Assembly: GCA_029202545.1 (NCBI GenBank)
Contig: CP119311.1
Location: 4,526,001 to 4,590,000 of the forward strand
Direction: 5' to 3'
DNA length: 64,000 bases
From: Candidatus Pseudobacter hemicellulosilyticus
GTDB lineage: Bacteria > Bacteroidota > Bacteroidia > Chitinophagales > Chitinophagaceae
Below, piece after piece: positions 44,526-54,718 of the stretch; position 1 is the first letter of the stretch; each line of letters begins with the position of its first letter. Both the position numbers and the translations under genes were made by a program. The notes below the pieces were generated by a model. The model was not told the origin of the DNA and searched no databases. It saw only the letters and a program-made list of their open reading frames with translations.

Positions 44526-45719
44526 ATGGAGAAAGAACGATTTTTAGTTTACTGGCAAAGTTATCTTGCTGGTACCGCCACTCCCGCTGAAGTGCAGGAA
44601 TTATTGGCGTTTATCCGGACACCGGCCGCTGATCTGTTCCTGGAAGAATATTTTCAAACAAGTGGTGTCGCCGGATTTCGTGCGGCAGATCTTGCTGAGG
44701 CCGACTGGCAACTCAACTGGGCCGGTATAAACGCCAGCATCAGTCAACAGCAGGAGGTAGCCAAAGCCCTGCCAACCCGACGGTTTCCGGCTATGCTGCG
44801 TTGGGCCGCTGCCGCTGCACTGGCAGGTATTATTGCTACCGCTTTCTTTTTCTATCCTACCGGTACTAAGAAAAAAATGGCTTCGGCTGAACTGGCCCAG
44901 GCGCCGGATATTCCACCCGGAAAAGAGGGGGCTGTGCTGACGCTTGCAGATGGAAGCCAGCTTGTGCTGGATAGTCTGAAAAGCGGTGTTATTGGCGCAC
45001 AGCAGAATGTAGCTATCAGTCTTGCCGATGGGCAGCTCACTTATCAACAGAAAGAGCCGGCTGCCTCAAATTCCCCGGCAGCCATCTATAATACCATTTC
45101 TACCCCGCGTGGACGGCAGTTCCGCCTGTTGCTGCCGGATGGTTCACGTGTCTGGCTCAATGCTTCATCAAGCATTCGCTATCCTGTACAGTTTACCGGC
45201 CCCAAAAGAAAGGTGGAGATCACGGGGGAGGCCTACTTTGAAATAGCCGCCAATTCGGCCAGGCCGTTTGAAGTGGTGGGAGAGGGGCAGCAGGTAGAAG
45301 TGCTGGGTACTTCCTTTAACATCAATCTCTACAGCGATGAGCCGGTAAAGAAGACCACACTGGTATCCGGAGCGGTTAAAGTCTCTGCCGGCGAATCCGC
45401 TGTCCTGCTGAAACCTGGCCAGGAGGCTGTATCTGCCGGGACTTCTCTGCAGTTGCAGCAGGCATCCGGAGGTGCAACAGACTGGAAGGATAATATCTTC
45501 AATTTTCACCATGCCAGTTTACCGGAGGTTATGCGCCAGCTGGAGCGTTGGTATGATATAGAAGTAAGCTACCCGGACGGGATCCCTGCTATTGAGTTCT
45601 GGGGCAAAACAGGGAGGGATATGAACCTCTCGCAAATGATTTCCTTCCTGGAACGATCTGATGTACACTGTCGCCTGGAGCCCGGAAATAAGCTCGTTGT
45701 ACAGAATAACCCTAAGTGA
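44526..45719 (+). CDS. FecR-family anti-sigma factor
   Basis: 397 residues from ATG 44526 (a TTG at 44514 is possible). The cytoplasmic anti-sigma part is about residues 1-85, with one TM helix at 90-110 (LRWAAAAALAGIIATAFFFY). The periplasmic FecR domain follows (NTISTPRGRQFRLLLPDGSR, VWLNASSSIRYPVQFTGPKR, GEAYFEI). The C-terminal DUF4974 domain is about 320-395 (NFHHASLPEVMRQLERWYDI). Receives the signal from the STN domain of the next gene's product and controls the sigma factor upstream. Confidence 0.95.
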   Translation: MEKERFLVYWQSYLAGTATPAEVQELLAFIRTPAADLFLEEYFQTSGVAGFRAADLAEADWQLNWAGINASISQQQEVAKALPTRRFPAMLRWAAAAALAGIIATAFFFYPTGTKKKMASAELAQAPDIPPGKEGAVLTLADGSQLVLDSLKSGVIGAQQNVAISLADGQLTYQQKEPAASNSPAAIYNTISTPRGRQFRLLLPDGSRVWLNASSSIRYPVQFTGPKRKVEITGEAYFEIAANSARPFEVVGEGQQVEVLGTSFNINLYSDEPVKKTTLVSGAVKVSAGESAVLLKPGQEAVSAGTSLQLQQASGGATDWKDNIFNFHHASLPEVMRQLERWYDIEVSYPDGIPAIEFWGKTGRDMNLSQMISFLERSDVHCRLEPGNKLVVQNNPK

Positions 45720-45754
45720 TCTGAAATCAGTAATAAGTAAGTCGCCAAAACTAC

Positions 45755-48700
45755 ATGATGATGAAGCGGATTGGTCTTTTAGCAACCTTGTTCTTTATAA
45801 GCGTTGCAGTTACTGCCCAGACAGTAACGCTCAATGGAAAGAATATCTCACTGGAAAAAGCTTTCCTGGAAATAGAGTCGCAGTGCGGCTACCTCGTTGT
45901 TTGTAATATTTCGCTCCTGAAGGAAGCAAAGCCTGTTACTATTGCCGCGCAGGATATGCCGTTGCAGCAATTCCTGGAGCTGATCCTGCGCAACCAGGAA
46001 CTGGATTATGCTATCACCAATAAGAATATTGTTATCTCCCGGAAACCGGCAGGTCCTTCCCGGATAACGCTTACTCCTGTAGTAGAGACAAGTGATATCA
46101 GTGGCCTTATTCTTGATCCGGAAGGCAAGCCCATTCCGGGAGCTACTGTTTCCATTAAAGGCACGTCCCGCGCCATTTCTGCAACAGCAGACGGCAGGTT
46201 CTCGCTCCGTGCTATTGCTGAAACTACAGTAGTGGTGATCACGGCTGTTGGCTACCAGCCCGTTGAACTGCGTGTCAAACAAGAGAATATCATTATTGTA
46301 TCCGGTCGTGCCAGCTGGCGGCGCAATACTAAAGGGGAGCTTGTATTAACGCTTGTCCGTGAAGCGCAGTCGATGAATGAAGTGGTGATCAACTCCGGTT
46401 ATTCGCAGACCACCAGTCGCCGGGTGACCGGTTCTACTGCAGTGATAGCCGGGGAAGACCTGAAAGGTAAACCGCTGGCCAATATTGATAATCTATTGCA
46501 GGGAAAAGTGGCAGGATTGAATGTGAAGGCTGTATCCGGCAGGCCGGGACAATCGGCCAGTATACGGATCCGGGGGACCAATACCATTACCGGAAATGCT
46601 GAACCACTCTGGGTAGTGGATGGTGTGCCGCTTCAGAAAGATATTCCTTCTATCTCTTCCAGCCAGATCAAGGCGGGAGATTTCAACACCATCTTTACCG
46701 GGGGGATTGCAGGAATTAACCCCAACGATATTGCTACTGTTACCGTTCTGAAAGATGCTTCTGCAGCGGCCATTTATGGTTCAAGAGCGGCAGGAGGGGT
46801 GATTGTAGTGACCACCAAAAGAGGGGAGGCCGGCAAAATGAGGGTCAGTTATTCCAATAATACTTCTATTACGCTGAAGCCGCAGCGGGATGCCAATCTC
46901 ATGAATTCCCAGGAAAAGATCGCCTGGGAGCAGCAGCTGTGGGATGATTTCTCCCGGCAGGGTTACAATAACAATTCCTACTATCCTGTAGTAGGGCTGG
47001 TAGGCATGGTACGTTCCGGAAAAGGGGATTTTGCGGGCATGACCGTTGAGCAGCAGGATGCCTACCTGAAAGAGGCCGCCGGCACTTCTACCAACTGGTT
47101 CAATGAGCTATTCCGCAATTCCATTTCGCAGAACCATTACCTGTCCCTTTCAGGCGGCAGTAACACAAATACCTATTATGTATCGATGGGTTACTCCACC
47201 AATAACGGTCTTGTGCAAAAAACATCCTACGAGCGGTATAATGTGAGCGCCAAGATTGAACTGAAGCCTAACAGGAATCTTTCGCTCGGGTTGCTGACCG
47301 ATCTTTCCGTTCAGACATCCAAAAGTCCATCTGTAACGGAGGATCTTTTCCGGTATGCCTACTTCGCCAACCCTTATGAGAAGCCCTACAATGAGGACGG
47401 TTCCTATCGCGCAGACAAAACCTACTATAACCTGAAAGAGGTGAACGGCGGGGGCTTTGATATCTATACCCCGCCCAATGGAGTGAATATGTTCCGGGAG
47501 ATCAATGAGACTTCCAATATTGGCAAGAACTTTTCCGGAACCCTGACAGGTAATATGACCTACCGGATTACCAACCAGCTGAAGTTTGTAGGGCTGGGAT
47601 CCTTTTCTTATACGGATAACCGGACTGATAATATCAATGGCCGGTATACCAATACTGCCTTTAAAGACCGGCTGTATTTTGACGCTTATCCTTCTGTCAG
47701 GACCTATGGCTCTATCACACAGACCACGGCCAATATCAGCAGTTACCTGTTGCGCGGGCAGTTCCAGTATGATAAGAGGTTCAGTGGCGGGCACTATGTC
47801 AGTGCGCTTGCCGGCTCTGAGATCCGTAGTCAGAATGGGAAAACCCTATTTGCCAAGCGGTATGGCTATGATGAACTGACCGGCAATGCTGTCATGCCGG
47901 TACCGCCATCCAATCAACCAGTTGATTACAATAAAATTTTGTCCTATGCGGCGATGGTGGATCAGCTTTCCGGTCAGAGCATTGTAGAAGACGCCTTTGC
48001 TTCTTTTTACGGCGCCGCTGACTATTCCTATAAAGGAAAATACATCGCCAGCTTTACAGCCCGGACAGATGGCTCCAATAATTTCGGCAGCAACCAGCAG
48101 TTTAATCCCACCTGGTCTGCGGGGCTGTCCTGGAATATCGACCAGGAAGCATTTATGCTACCGCTCAGCCATGTAGTGAATGCGCTTACCCTTCGCGTGT
48201 CCACCGGCTTTACCGGGAATATTAATAAATCAGTGTATCCCCAGCTGATCATGGACTATAATACCACGTTCAGAAGGACAGATGACGATTACTACCGCAT
48301 GGGCTATATTAAAAATGCACCGAACAAAAACCTGCGCTGGGAAAGGACCAACGACCTCAAGGCGGCATTGGATTTCAGCCTGTTCCAGAGCAGGATCAGC
48401 GGTGCTGTGGAACTGTATACCCGGACAAGCCGCGACCTTGTCACCGCGCTGCGTGTGCCTACCACTACCGGTTTCAGCCAGCAGAGCTTCAATACTTCCG
48501 AGGTGCGCAACCGTGGACTTGAATTTACCATCAGCACCGTGAATGTGAAAACAAAGGATTTCAGGTGGTCTACTTCTGTTAACATGGCATTCAATGAGAA
48601 CAGGCTGATGAAATTTACCACCCCATCGGGGCTGCGTAATTTCGACTGGGGCGCCCAGGTTGGTTACCCCCTGGGATCTATTTTCTCCGGCAAGGTTATA

Positions 48701-49378
48701 GGTATAGATCCTCTGACCGGGATATATACTTTCCAGATCCGCCCCGATGCCGTTATCAACAGCAATGCTGACCTGCGTGATCCGGCTAACTATATGTTCT
48801 TCCGGGGAACCGGTCAGGCGCCCATAACCGGTGGCTTTAATACTTCCTTCACCTACAAGAACTTTTCATTGAATATCGGCGGCAACTATGCTCTAAATGC
48901 CTATATACTTGATAATATCAATCCGGTTACTTCCTATTCCAGCATTCAGACTACCGGCACTGACAGCCGTGAGCCTATCCCGGCGCCCATTTATGATCTT
49001 TACCTGAATCACCTGAACGTCAGCCGGGACCGGTTAAACAGGTGGAAACCGGATAGTCATATTACAGGCGCCTATCCACGACTGATTGATCACTTTGCAG
49101 CCCCTTTATTCCTGAGCCAGACCAATCCTACCTCCAGTTCGGTGACAGATGCTATTATGCGTAAAAACGTTTCGTATTTACGTGTGGGCTCAATGACCCT
49201 GAGTTATGGAATACCGGAAAACCTGATCAAATCCCTGAAACTGGAATCGCTGGGCTTTAGTTTCTCCATGACCAACCTGTTCACCTTCACCAATTATGAC
49301 GGAATAGACCCGGAAACACCAGGGGCTGTTTATCCGCTCACCCGTTCTCTTTCAGTTGGTGTCAATGTTGGATTTTAA
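45755..49378 (+). CDS. SusC/RagA-type TonB-dependent transducer with STN domain
   Basis: 1207 residues, longer than the other two SusC proteins because it starts with a signal peptide (MMMKRIGLLATLFFISVAVT) and an STN signalling domain at about 22-95 (LNGKNISLEKAFLEIESQCG, QQFLELILRNQELDYAITNK). Then come the carboxypeptidase-regulatory-like domain (GLILDPEGKPIPGATVSIKG), plug (LLQGKVAGLNVKAVSGRPGQ, IRIRGTNTITGNAEPLWVVD, LKDASAAAIYGSRAAGGVIV) and barrel, ending SLSVGVNVGF. The STN domain contacts FecR, so substrate binding outside should activate the ECF sigma. The downstream peptidase suggests a peptide or glycopeptide cargo rather than a plain glycan. Confidence 0.95.
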   Translation: MMMKRIGLLATLFFISVAVTAQTVTLNGKNISLEKAFLEIESQCGYLVVCNISLLKEAKPVTIAAQDMPLQQFLELILRNQELDYAITNKNIVISRKPAGPSRITLTPVVETSDISGLILDPEGKPIPGATVSIKGTSRAISATADGRFSLRAIAETTVVVITAVGYQPVELRVKQENIIIVSGRASWRRNTKGELVLTLVREAQSMNEVVINSGYSQTTSRRVTGSTAVIAGEDLKGKPLANIDNLLQGKVAGLNVKAVSGRPGQSASIRIRGTNTITGNAEPLWVVDGVPLQKDIPSISSSQIKAGDFNTIFTGGIAGINPNDIATVTVLKDASAAAIYGSRAAGGVIVVTTKRGEAGKMRVSYSNNTSITLKPQRDANLMNSQEKIAWEQQLWDDFSRQGYNNNSYYPVVGLVGMVRSGKGDFAGMTVEQQDAYLKEAAGTSTNWFNELFRNSISQNHYLSLSGGSNTNTYYVSMGYSTNNGLVQKTSYERYNVSAKIELKPNRNLSLGLLTDLSVQTSKSPSVTEDLFRYAYFANPYEKPYNEDGSYRADKTYYNLKEVNGGGFDIYTPPNGVNMFREINETSNIGKNFSGTLTGNMTYRITNQLKFVGLGSFSYTDNRTDNINGRYTNTAFKDRLYFDAYPSVRTYGSITQTTANISSYLLRGQFQYDKRFSGGHYVSALAGSEIRSQNGKTLFAKRYGYDELTGNAVMPVPPSNQPVDYNKILSYAAMVDQLSGQSIVEDAFASFYGAADYSYKGKYIASFTARTDGSNNFGSNQQFNPTWSAGLSWNIDQEAFMLPLSHVVNALTLRVSTGFTGNINKSVYPQLIMDYNTTFRRTDDDYYRMGYIKNAPNKNLRWERTNDLKAALDFSLFQSRISGAVELYTRTSRDLVTALRVPTTTGFSQQSFNTSEVRNRGLEFTISTVNVKTKDFRWSTSVNMAFNENRLMKFTTPSGLRNFDWGAQVGYPLGSIFSGKVIGIDPLTGIYTFQIRPDAVINSNADLRDPANYMFFRGTGQAPITGGFNTSFTYKNFSLNIGGNYALNAYILDNINPVTSYSSIQTTGTDSREPIPAPIYDLYLNHLNVSRDRLNRWKPDSHITGAYPRLIDHFAAPLFLSQTNPTSSSVTDAIMRKNVSYLRVGSMTLSYGIPENLIKSLKLESLGFSFSMTNLFTFTNYDGIDPETPGAVYPLTRSLSVGVNVGF

Positions 49379-49389
49379 AAGTAATCACT

Positions 49390-50763
49390 ATGAGAATTTC
49401 AAACATATTCATTGCTGCGGCGCTCCTGTTGCTGGCTTCCTGCAAGAACTATCTTGATATTAAGCCGTACGGCAAAACCATCCCTAAAACTGCAGAAGAA
49501 TTTGCCGCCCTGCTGCATGCCAGGTTGAATGAGATTGACTATGCATCGGATGATGTGATGATCGGCAATTCAGGGACTGTGCTGAATACGGAGTGTTTTA
49601 CGGATAACCTGGATGCCAGTCTGACCATTTATCCGGCCGGCAATTCATTGCCCTTATATGCCGGCTCCCAGATCAATAGCCAGCAATCCAGGTATGAGCG
49701 CTTTTACCAGCGTATCCGCGACTGCAATATCATCATCAACAATTTCGATAGTGAAGTTTCCCGTGATGATAAGAATGTGCTGGGGACCGCCTACGCCATG
49801 AGGGGGATTGCCTATTATAATTTGCTGCGGGAGTATTGTGAGCCTTATACAAGTCCCGGCCAGCCGGGATTGCCGCTGGTATCGGATTTTGACATGGAAG
49901 GCCGTCCCTTGCGCAGTACTTACCAGCAAACCGTTGCTTTTATTGAGGGCGATCTTAAAAAAGCTTTAACCTATGCCGTGAAAGCCGATATTTTCCGGTA
50001 CACAGATCATGTAGCCAAAGCTTACCTGGCAAGATTGTATTTCTGGACAAAGGATTGGGACAAGGCAATTATCTATGCTGATGAATTGCTGAAGGATTTT
50101 CCGCTTCCTGAGGGAGCTGCTTATACCAATATGATCCAGGCTACCAATGAGATGAAGGGAAATATGCTGCTGCGTTCGTTCCGTCTTACCGATCAGAGCA
50201 GCACGCTGAGTTATACCAGCGCCATGCAGATTGTAAAAGCACGCCCGGTGGCCAAAGAATTTGCAGACCTGTTCACAGAAGGGGACCGGGATATCCGTAA
50301 AGGGCTCTTTTTTACCCGCATCCGTGAATCAACCAAGAACCTTATGGCCTGTGTCCGTACAGATGAAATGTGCCTGATGCTGGCTGAGGCATATGCCCAT
50401 AAAGGGGATAATGACCAGGCGCTGCTGTACCTCAATCTACTTCGCAGTAAAAGGATCAGTGGCGATGCTGGCTATACTGTTAATACGTTGCCTCCTGTAA
50501 ACAGCTCCGACCTTATAAAAACGGATGCCGAAGGCAAAGGCCTGACACCGCTGATGCAGGCGGTCCTTAACGAGCGGAGAAAAGAGTTTTTTGCAGAAGG
50601 AGACCGTTGGTTTGAACTGAAACGCAATGGCTGTCCTGAATTCTGGGTAGCCAGCGATGGCAGAAAGTTCGTGACAGAAAAATATTTGTATACCTATCCT
50701 TTGCCAAGGGTAGATGTTGAACTGATCAGCGGATTGGTGCAAAATCCTGGTTACAGCTATTAA
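49390..50763 (+). CDS. SusD/RagB-type lipoprotein (ECF-controlled locus)
   Basis: 457 residues, 11 bases after SusC. Leader MRISNIFIAAALLLLASC, then KNYLDIKPYGKTIPKTAEEF. SusD motifs are YAMRGIAYYNLLREYCEPYT, YTDHVAKAYLARLYFWTKDW, LMLAEAYAHKGDNDQALLYL and LNERRKEFFAEGDRWFELKR. Shorter than typical glycan-binding SusD, in line with RagB-like peptide-binding members; this is suggestive only. Confidence 0.94.
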   Translation: MRISNIFIAAALLLLASCKNYLDIKPYGKTIPKTAEEFAALLHARLNEIDYASDDVMIGNSGTVLNTECFTDNLDASLTIYPAGNSLPLYAGSQINSQQSRYERFYQRIRDCNIIINNFDSEVSRDDKNVLGTAYAMRGIAYYNLLREYCEPYTSPGQPGLPLVSDFDMEGRPLRSTYQQTVAFIEGDLKKALTYAVKADIFRYTDHVAKAYLARLYFWTKDWDKAIIYADELLKDFPLPEGAAYTNMIQATNEMKGNMLLRSFRLTDQSSTLSYTSAMQIVKARPVAKEFADLFTEGDRDIRKGLFFTRIRESTKNLMACVRTDEMCLMLAEAYAHKGDNDQALLYLNLLRSKRISGDAGYTVNTLPPVNSSDLIKTDAEGKGLTPLMQAVLNERRKEFFAEGDRWFELKRNGCPEFWVASDGRKFVTEKYLYTYPLPRVDVELISGLVQNPGYSY

Positions 50764-50781
50764 CTATTAAAACATTGGATC

Positions 50782-50976
50782 ATGAGAAAGTATATCCTCA
50801 TCAGTGTGTTGTTTGCAGGCGCTTTATTTTCAAACGGATGTTCAAAATCCGATGAGCTGGTTCCCGCTAATAAAAGCGTCCTGAGGGAATATGTGCTACC
50901 ACCTGCCAGCTTTATGACACCAGACGAAAGGGCTGTTATTGACGAACGACGCGACGAATACAACAGTATTTTATAA
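50782..50976 (+). CDS. 64-residue small lipoprotein in the ECF-controlled locus
   Basis: Leader MRKYILISVLFAGALFSNGC (Cys20). The mature part is only 44 residues: SKSDELVPANKSVLREYVLP, then PASFMTPDERAVIDERRDEY and NSIL. The size and tail (PDERAVIDERRDEY) give no named family. It sits 18 bases after SusD and 32 bases before the next gene in the same orientation, so co-transcription is near certain. It may be an accessory lipoprotein of the SusCD complex; function inferred only from position. Confidence 0.78.
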   Translation: MRKYILISVLFAGALFSNGCSKSDELVPANKSVLREYVLPPASFMTPDERAVIDERRDEYNSIL

Positions 50977-51008
50977 ACTTTTTATTTATTTTTCTAAACC
51001 TGGAAAAC

Positions 51009-52292
51009 ATGTACATTAAGTATCTGAAAAAAACTGCTGGTCAATGGACAAAACTAATGCTGACTTTTCTTGTAGGATCGTTATTATTAACAGCCTGCAG
51101 TAAAGACGATAAAGTTGAGCCCCTGGTCATTTCTTTTGAGCAGGAGACTGCCGGCATCCCTTTATCCGGTGAAGTGGCTATCAATATTGTGGCCAGTCGT
51201 ACCGCTACAGAAAACATCACCGTTCCTGTGGTATTGAGCGGATCTGCCGTAAAAGGCACCGACTATACTGTGTCTGCTGAAGCTGCCACCATTGTGGCTG
51301 GTACCAATAAAGCCACCATTACCATTAAAACCAAAAATAGCTTTGGCAGGGATAAAAATATCAGGATTGACCTGGGTACTATTCCGCCCAATGCGCAAAG
51401 AGGGACCATCTCTTCTGTAGTAGTGGGTATTGAAGATGGCAGCGTGCTCATCTATTCTTTTGCAGCACAGACCAATACCATGACAGAAACAGCTGAGGTG
51501 ACCCTGCAGCTGAAGACAATTTCCGGTAATTATACAGCAGAGAAGGAACTTCGTATCCCCATAGAATTGGGCGCTGGTTCTACAGCAACGGAGGGGACAC
51601 ACTTTTCTTTTGAGGGCGCCAAGGAAGTGGTGATCCCGGTAGGGAAGTCGTCCGGAACCATTAAGCTGAAATACCTGAAACAGGAAGCTGGTAAAGATGT
51701 CATTGAATTGAAGCTTGGTGCTGTTAACAGCCATTTTGTTGCAGGCAACTATGAAAAAACAAAAGTGATGATTTTTGGTCCCCTGTATACCCAGCTGGTG
51801 GGTACCTGGAAATATAAAGCGTTCACTAACCTGGATTGGTGGATAGAAGGCATGAGCGGGATGGGCGATGATCTTACGCTTATGCCTAAGAACAATACTG
51901 AGGCTGATCAGCTGATCTTTGCTGAAACCGGCTTACAGGTGAATATGCAGGGCGTTCTCAAAAATTATTTCCGCAACAGCGAATTGACGTATGTAGGGGA
52001 AATAGATGAAAGACTTCAGGAAGCCGGCGGCATTCGTCCCCCGGTAGTGAAGATCGTATTGGTGAAGGCAAAAGCGAATGTGGCCTTTTCTGCTACAACA
52101 GTAAAAGAGCGTTTGGCTGAAGTTGGCTTCCGCACTTTTAAAGAAAGTGGAAAAGATATCCTGGAAGTAACCATCCGTGATTTTGAGCCTGTGGATTTCC
52201 TGACAGAAACCTATGCAATGTATACCCTGTTTGGTGATGTTCCGGTTATGAAAACAATGCCGCTCCGCTATCATTTTGAAAAGGTGAACTAA
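51009..52292 (+). CDS. Surface lipoprotein with two Calx-beta-like domains
   Basis: 427 residues with a long N-terminus and lipobox LLLTAC. Two similar beta-sandwich repeats follow at about 35-140 (NITVPVVLSGSAVKGTDYTV, then ATITIKTKNSFGRDKNIRID) and 145-250 (EKELRIPIELGAGSTATEGT, then KEVVIPVGKSSGTIKLKYLK). Both have the GTDY/GTHFSF signature of Calx-beta or DUF4843-like modules. The last about 170 residues open with LVGTWKYKAFTNLDWWIEGM and look like a lipocalin-type domain. Such proteins often sit next to SusD as auxiliary binders. Confidence 0.82.
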   Translation: MYIKYLKKTAGQWTKLMLTFLVGSLLLTACSKDDKVEPLVISFEQETAGIPLSGEVAINIVASRTATENITVPVVLSGSAVKGTDYTVSAEAATIVAGTNKATITIKTKNSFGRDKNIRIDLGTIPPNAQRGTISSVVVGIEDGSVLIYSFAAQTNTMTETAEVTLQLKTISGNYTAEKELRIPIELGAGSTATEGTHFSFEGAKEVVIPVGKSSGTIKLKYLKQEAGKDVIELKLGAVNSHFVAGNYEKTKVMIFGPLYTQLVGTWKYKAFTNLDWWIEGMSGMGDDLTLMPKNNTEADQLIFAETGLQVNMQGVLKNYFRNSELTYVGEIDERLQEAGGIRPPVVKIVLVKAKANVAFSATTVKERLAEVGFRTFKESGKDILEVTIRDFEPVDFLTETYAMYTLFGDVPVMKTMPLRYHFEKVN

Positions 52293-52322
52293 TAGCTGAA
52301 CCCAAGATCTTAAAGAATCAGG

Positions 52323-54458
52323 ATGAAGAACTGCATAACAGTCCTGCTCTGCTGCTGCATGGCGGCAGGCAGGCTTTTTGCCCAACCTTCGGGAGGAATA
52401 GAACTGGCAGAGAAATATTCAGGAGAAAATCTGAGTTCATTGCTTATCAATGGATCTATCAGCCCGCACTGGCTGAACAATAGTTCCAGTTTTTATTATA
52501 GCCTGGTGGAGAACGGTAAAACCGTTTATTACCTGGTGGATCCGGTTCGCGGAAAGAAAATCGTGTATACCCTGCCTGTAGCTAAACCGGCAAAAAAAGG
52601 GGCTACAAAAACTGCTCCCAAAGGGATAGTGTATACACCCACAGACTATTCAAGAAAGTATTCTTCTGACAGCAACTGGTACGTGTACGGTTACCGGCAT
52701 GATGTATACTGTCAGCGGAAAGAGGATACTGTTGCTTACCGGCTGACCTTTGACGGCGAACCTTACTATTCCTATGTTTCCTCCAATGCTGCAGCTACGG
52801 ACGATAAAAGATCGGCGCCGGCTGTTTATTGGATGAAAAAGTCGCATAAGTTCATTGCGCTTCGGGAAGACAAGCGCAAAGTGGGGGAGATGACCATCAT
52901 CAACAGTCTTGCCCAGCCCCGGCCCACGGCCTATACGTATAAGTTCCCCATGCCGGGGGATAAGGACGTGGTCCAATATGAGCTGACGGTCTTTGACGCT
53001 GCTGCGCAAACAGCCCGCAGACTGGATATTGCCAAATATCCTGATCAGAAGATCATTCTTCAGTCTACCATTGTTAACGGGAGAACAAACCTGTTTGCGG
53101 GTGCAACCGGGCAGGATGAGCGGTATGTTTACTTTCTTCGTAGAAGTCGCACCAACAGCCAGATGGATCTGTGCCGGCTGGATATTACCAATGATAGTAT
53201 TACAGAGATTCTTACTGAAAACTGCGCGCCGCACTTCAACGATCAGCTGTTTAATTGCAGGATCCTGAATAACGGTGATGATATTCTCTGGTGGTCAGAA
53301 AGGACCGGATACGGCAACTATTATCTTTACGACAGGAATGGCAAAGAGAAGGCCATGCTGGGCAATGGTAAATTTGTCAGCGGGGATATTTTCTCCATTG
53401 ACACTGCGGGCCGTTCCCTGATCATGGAAGTGTATGGTATGGATCCTGCTGTTGATCCCACGTACCGGATGTATGCCCGGGTGAATTTTGATGGGTCTGA
53501 TCTTACTTTGCTGACGCCGGGCGATGGCGATCATGATATGATTGCTTCTCCCGACAAGCGCTATTTTGTGGATACCTGGTCGCGGATGGACATGCCTCCT
53601 GTGCATGAACTGCGCAACTGGAAAGGTAAACTGGTGATGAAACTGGGTGAAGGCGATATTTCAGCCTTGCTGAAGACCGGCTGGAAGCTTCCTGAACGCC
53701 TAAAAGTCAAAGCCGCCGATGGCAGCACAGACCTCTACGGCCTGCTCTATACGCCGTTCAACCTGGATACTACCCGCAAATACCCGCTGATCAGTAATGT
53801 GTATCCCGGGCCGCAGGATGATCAGTTGCCCCGGAAATTCACGATTGATGATAATTACAACCAGTCCCTTGCCCAGCTGGGGGCTGTAGTGATCAATGTG
53901 GCTTATCGTGGCAGCGGACCTTACAGGGGACGGGATTTCTATTGCTTTGGCTATGGCAACCTGCGTGACTATGCATTGGCTGATGATAAATTCATTATTG
54001 AGCAGCTGGCTGCCAGACGTGCTTATATAGATCTGAAGAGGATAGGCATTTACGGGCATTCCGGGGGCGGATTCATGAGCGCCACAGCCATTCTTACCCA
54101 TCCCGATTTTTACCAGGTTGCTGTGGCGGCTTCCGGGAACTTCGACAGCAATATCTACACCCAGTGGTGGGGAGAAACCTATCACGGGATAAAGCAGACG
54201 GATAAAGGTTTCGAAAGCAGGATACCGACCACTGTGGAATTAGCATCTCGGCTGAAGGGGAAATTATTCCTGATCACCGGTGATGAAGACCGCAACGTCC
54301 ATCCCGCACAAACGTTGCGGCTGGTGGATGCGCTTATTAAGCATAACAAGCGCTTTGATATGATGGTGCTTCCCGGAAAGGATCATGGACTGGGCGATAA
54401 GTACTACACCAACCTGATCCGGTACTATTTTTTGGATAACCTGATCTCTGTGAAATAA
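52323..54458 (+). CDS. S9 family serine peptidase (DPP IV/prolyl oligopeptidase type), exported
   Basis: 711 residues with a signal peptide (MKNCITVLLCCCMAAGRLFA). The N-terminal about 430 residues form a beta-propeller (VSSNAAATDDKRSAPAVYWM, YVYFLRRSRTNSQMDLCRLD). The C-terminal alpha/beta-hydrolase carries Ser580 in GHSGGGF, Asp656 in GDEDRNVHP and His688 in GKDHG. These peptidases remove short N-terminal peptides, often after proline. Final gene of the ECF-controlled operon, terminated by the hairpin at 54502. Its presence is the main reason to think the SusCD pair imports peptides. The nucleophile elbow is GHSGGG instead of GWSYGG. Confidence 0.93.
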   Translation: MKNCITVLLCCCMAAGRLFAQPSGGIELAEKYSGENLSSLLINGSISPHWLNNSSSFYYSLVENGKTVYYLVDPVRGKKIVYTLPVAKPAKKGATKTAPKGIVYTPTDYSRKYSSDSNWYVYGYRHDVYCQRKEDTVAYRLTFDGEPYYSYVSSNAAATDDKRSAPAVYWMKKSHKFIALREDKRKVGEMTIINSLAQPRPTAYTYKFPMPGDKDVVQYELTVFDAAAQTARRLDIAKYPDQKIILQSTIVNGRTNLFAGATGQDERYVYFLRRSRTNSQMDLCRLDITNDSITEILTENCAPHFNDQLFNCRILNNGDDILWWSERTGYGNYYLYDRNGKEKAMLGNGKFVSGDIFSIDTAGRSLIMEVYGMDPAVDPTYRMYARVNFDGSDLTLLTPGDGDHDMIASPDKRYFVDTWSRMDMPPVHELRNWKGKLVMKLGEGDISALLKTGWKLPERLKVKAADGSTDLYGLLYTPFNLDTTRKYPLISNVYPGPQDDQLPRKFTIDDNYNQSLAQLGAVVINVAYRGSGPYRGRDFYCFGYGNLRDYALADDKFIIEQLAARRAYIDLKRIGIYGHSGGGFMSATAILTHPDFYQVAVAASGNFDSNIYTQWWGETYHGIKQTDKGFESRIPTTVELASRLKGKLFLITGDEDRNVHPAQTLRLVDALIKHNKRFDMMVLPGKDHGLGDKYYTNLIRYYFLDNLISVK

Positions 54459-54501
54459 ACACAAAAAAGTGTACAGTCTGTACCCTATGGCTCACGAAAG
54501 G

Positions 54502-54527
54502 AGACCATCAGCAATGATGGTCTTTTT
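54502..54527 (+). terminator. Intrinsic terminator after the S9 peptidase
   Basis: AGACCATCA, loop GCAA, TGATGGTCT, then T4 and an AT-rich run. Confidence 0.88.
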
Positions 54528-54567
54528 ATTATATAGCTATGCTGAATATATTTATCTTGTGATTTGT

Positions 54568-54575
54568 GGGGGGGG
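54568..54575 (+). repeat. G8 homopolymer upstream of the nuclease-like gene
   Basis: Eight consecutive G in an AT-rich stretch, 144 bases before the ATG at 54719. Tracts of this kind can vary in length by slippage. Its position relative to any promoter is not clear. Confidence 0.6.
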
Positions 54576-54718
54576 ATAGCAGTATTTGGGGCAGGTGCAG
54601 ATCTATTCCACTGTCAAATTCATCATAACTGAGGGATTCAATAAAATATCAGCGTAAGATAATCGGTGTAGAAAGTAAGTCAGGCTTTTTATATATACCA
54701 GCCCATGGGCAGGAATTT

